Shown here: piece by piece, positions 5,744 through 7,035 of the stretch
How the letters are laid out: each line of letters begins with the position of its first letter
How positions within the stretch are numbered: the first letter of the stretch is position 1
From: Spirochaetaceae bacterium
GTDB taxonomy: Bacteria; Spirochaetota; Spirochaetia; Spirochaetales_E; Spirochaetaceae_B
NCBI GenBank assembly: GCA_003249275.1
Contig: QKJO01000019.1
Location: 1 to 7,035, forward strand
Direction of reading: 5' to 3'
Length of the DNA: 7,035 nt
Translations under genes and position numbers: made by a program
Notes under the pieces: generated by a model
Databases searched by the model: none
Told to the model about the DNA's origin: nothing
Seen by the model: only the letters and a program-made list of their open reading frames with translations

Positions 5744-7035
5744 ATGAATACAGGTTTTGCCATTTCAGAATATCCCGATGCGAAAGAGGTCATTAAAAAG
5801 CTGGAGCACCTGATCAGCCTGCCTATAAGAACCCTGAAGAAGGAAGCCCTGGAAAACTACCTGGAATACTTCAACTCCCGATGCACAAAATCCAGGTCTC
5901 TACTGGAAGAGGCAGGCAAGGTAATCAAGGGCGGTGTCCAGCATAACCTGGCCTTCAACTACCCTTTCCCGCTGGCCTTCGATAAAGCGGAAGGCGCCAT
6001 CCTGACCGATGTGGACGGAAACGAGTACATCGACTTCCTTCAGGCGGGAGGCCCCACGGTTCTGGGCAGCAACCCCGAGTCGGTAAGAGAGAAGGTCATC
6101 CGGGTACTGAATACGACGGGACCCGTCACCGGTCTTTTCCATGAATATGAGATGAAGCTGGCCCGGTTCATAGTGGATCACTATCCGGGTGTGGACAAAT
6201 TCCGGATGCTCGGCTCCGGCACGGAAGCCTGCATGGCCTCCATCAGAGTCGCCCGGCTGGCAACAAAGAAGAAAAATGTTGTTAAAATGGGCGGCGCCTA
6301 CCATGGATGGAGCGACCAGCTCTCCTATGGAAACAGGATTCCCGGTGTAGGGGGTCTGGAATCCCACGGCATCCCCTCCAGCTGCTACAGATACACCCAG
6401 GAGGCCTATCCGGGAGATATCCGGGCTCTGAAGAGGGTTCTGAGACGGAACACCCTGAGGGGAGGAACGGCCTGCGTGATCCTGGAACCCATCGGTCCGG
6501 AAAGCGGAACAAGACCTTTGCCGAAGGAGTATCCCGCACAGGTCAGAGAACTCTGCGATCGTTACGGCGCCCTTCTGATCTTTGATGAGGTGGTCACGGG
6601 ATTCCGGCTGGGACTGAGTGGTGCCCAGGGCTATTTCGGCGTGACCCCGGATCTCACAGTCTTCGGCAAGGTGGTGGCCGGAGGCTACCCCTCGGCCGGA
6701 GGTCTTGGCGGCAGGGATGAAATCATGGATTTTCTGGCCGGAGGCGTGGGCGGCAAAAAGGGAAAGAAGGCCCATGTGGGCGGCACCATGGCAGCCAACC
6801 CCTTAAGCTCGGCAGCGGGGTACTATACCCTTGTGGAAATGGAAGAAACGGGGGCCGTCGAGAAGGCCGGACGGGCCGGAGACAGACTGACGGCCGGACT
6901 GCAGGAACTTATAAAAAAGTATGATCTCCCCTTTGTGGCTTACAATCAGGGTTCCATCTGCCATCTGGAAACAGTAGGGACCATGCTCTTCGACATCAGT
7001 CTGATGAAATTCTGGCAGATCCCCGGTAAACTGAA
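5744..7035 (+). CDS. Class III PLP aminotransferase, glutamate-1-semialdehyde aminomutase-like, 3' end beyond window
   Basis: Open from the ATG at 5744 to the window edge, 430 codons plus 2 nt, with no stop. Seen: an extension of about 49 residues; a class III core beginning SRSLLEEAGKVIKGGV (about 50-65); EGAILTDVDGNEYIDFL (83-99); the PLP-phosphate loop GSGTEACM (157-164); YHGWSD (186-191); IFDEVVTGFR (279-288) with cofactor-binding Asp281; FGKVVAGGYPSAGGLGG (307-323) with Schiff-base Lys309; and GGTMAANP (346-353), the equivalent of the GTLSGNP segment. The PLP core is intact and closest in pattern to the HemL-like branch. No haem genes are seen, and the core differs at recognisable places (LGSNP, AGGYPSAGG, TMAANP), so I do not call it hemL. 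The likely reaction is amino transfer to or from a carbonyl substrate, or an aminomutase reaction. It has its own promoter and a TetR-type operator shared with the divergent repressor, and is probably the first gene of an operon continuing to the right. Family certain, substrate unknown. Confidence 0.9.
   Translation, partial: MNTGFAISEYPDAKEVIKKLEHLISLPIRTLKKEALENYLEYFNSRCTKSRSLLEEAGKVIKGGVQHNLAFNYPFPLAFDKAEGAILTDVDGNEYIDFLQAGGPTVLGSNPESVREKVIRVLNTTGPVTGLFHEYEMKLARFIVDHYPGVDKFRMLGSGTEACMASIRVARLATKKKNVVKMGGAYHGWSDQLSYGNRIPGVGGLESHGIPSSCYRYTQEAYPGDIRALKRVLRRNTLRGGTACVILEPIGPESGTRPLPKEYPAQVRELCDRYGALLIFDEVVTGFRLGLSGAQGYFGVTPDLTVFGKVVAGGYPSAGGLGGRDEIMDFLAGGVGGKKGKKAHVGGTMAANPLSSAAGYYTLVEMEETGAVEKAGRAGDRLTAGLQELIKKYDLPFVAYNQGSICHLETVGTMLFDISLMKFWQIPGKL

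Noticed and set aside
5900..6775. Minus-strand open frame of 291 codons inside the aminotransferase
   Set aside because: The plus strand is continuously open from 5744 to the edge with intact PLP motifs, so the minus frame is a shadow.
5744..7035. Calling the aminotransferase hemL (tetrapyrrole synthesis)
   Set aside because: The fold and PLP motifs match, but the N-terminal extension, altered conserved segments and a sugar-kinase/TetR context with no haem genes argue against it.

Overview
The window holds five protein-coding genes with very little space between them. It has no RNA genes, mobile elements or CRISPR arrays that I can see. Base composition looks moderate, slightly GC-rich. GTG and TTG are candidate starts, and sigma70-like promoters and strong Shine-Dalgarno sites are readable. 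This suggests a free-living bacterium with large sensory kinases and sugar metabolism. A free-living spirochaete or a similar anaerobic heterotroph would fit, but that is a weak impression and no marker gene settles it.

Layout from left to right. (1) 26-2476, minus: a membrane-bound hybrid histidine kinase with two Cache-type sensing modules outside the membrane, a HAMP domain, the HisKA and ATPase domains, and a C-terminal receiver. (2) 2609-3220, plus: a small PHP-domain metal-dependent phosphoesterase, divergent from the kinase across a 132-bp gap. (3) 3217-4815, minus: an FGGY-family carbohydrate kinase (xylulokinase-like), convergent with the PHP gene. The two stop codons overlap in one CTAG. 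(4) 4898-5554, minus: a TetR/AcrR-family repressor upstream of the sugar kinase on the same strand. (5) 5744 to the right edge, plus: an N-terminally extended class III PLP aminotransferase of the glutamate-1-semialdehyde aminomutase type, divergent from the repressor and cut by the window end.

The most informative part is the regulatory logic around the repressor. A 7-2-7 inverted repeat (GTGAGTG-AC-CACTCAC, 5693-5708) lies just downstream of a good promoter (TTGTCA-16-TATAAT) for the aminotransferase. It also lies just downstream of a perfect minus-strand TATAAT that could drive the repressor. A 12/16 match to this repeat sits at the expected transcription start of the sugar kinase (4842-4857). 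I infer that the repressor controls itself, the aminotransferase unit and the sugar kinase. Those two enzymes would then be steps of one inducible pathway, perhaps for an amino sugar or a ketose or aldose derivative whose identity I cannot read. The PHP enzyme and the sensor kinase adjoin this module but share no visible operator with it.

In three genes the longest possible reading frame begins too early. Shine-Dalgarno position, promoter or operator overlap, or family alignment favours the internal starts used here.
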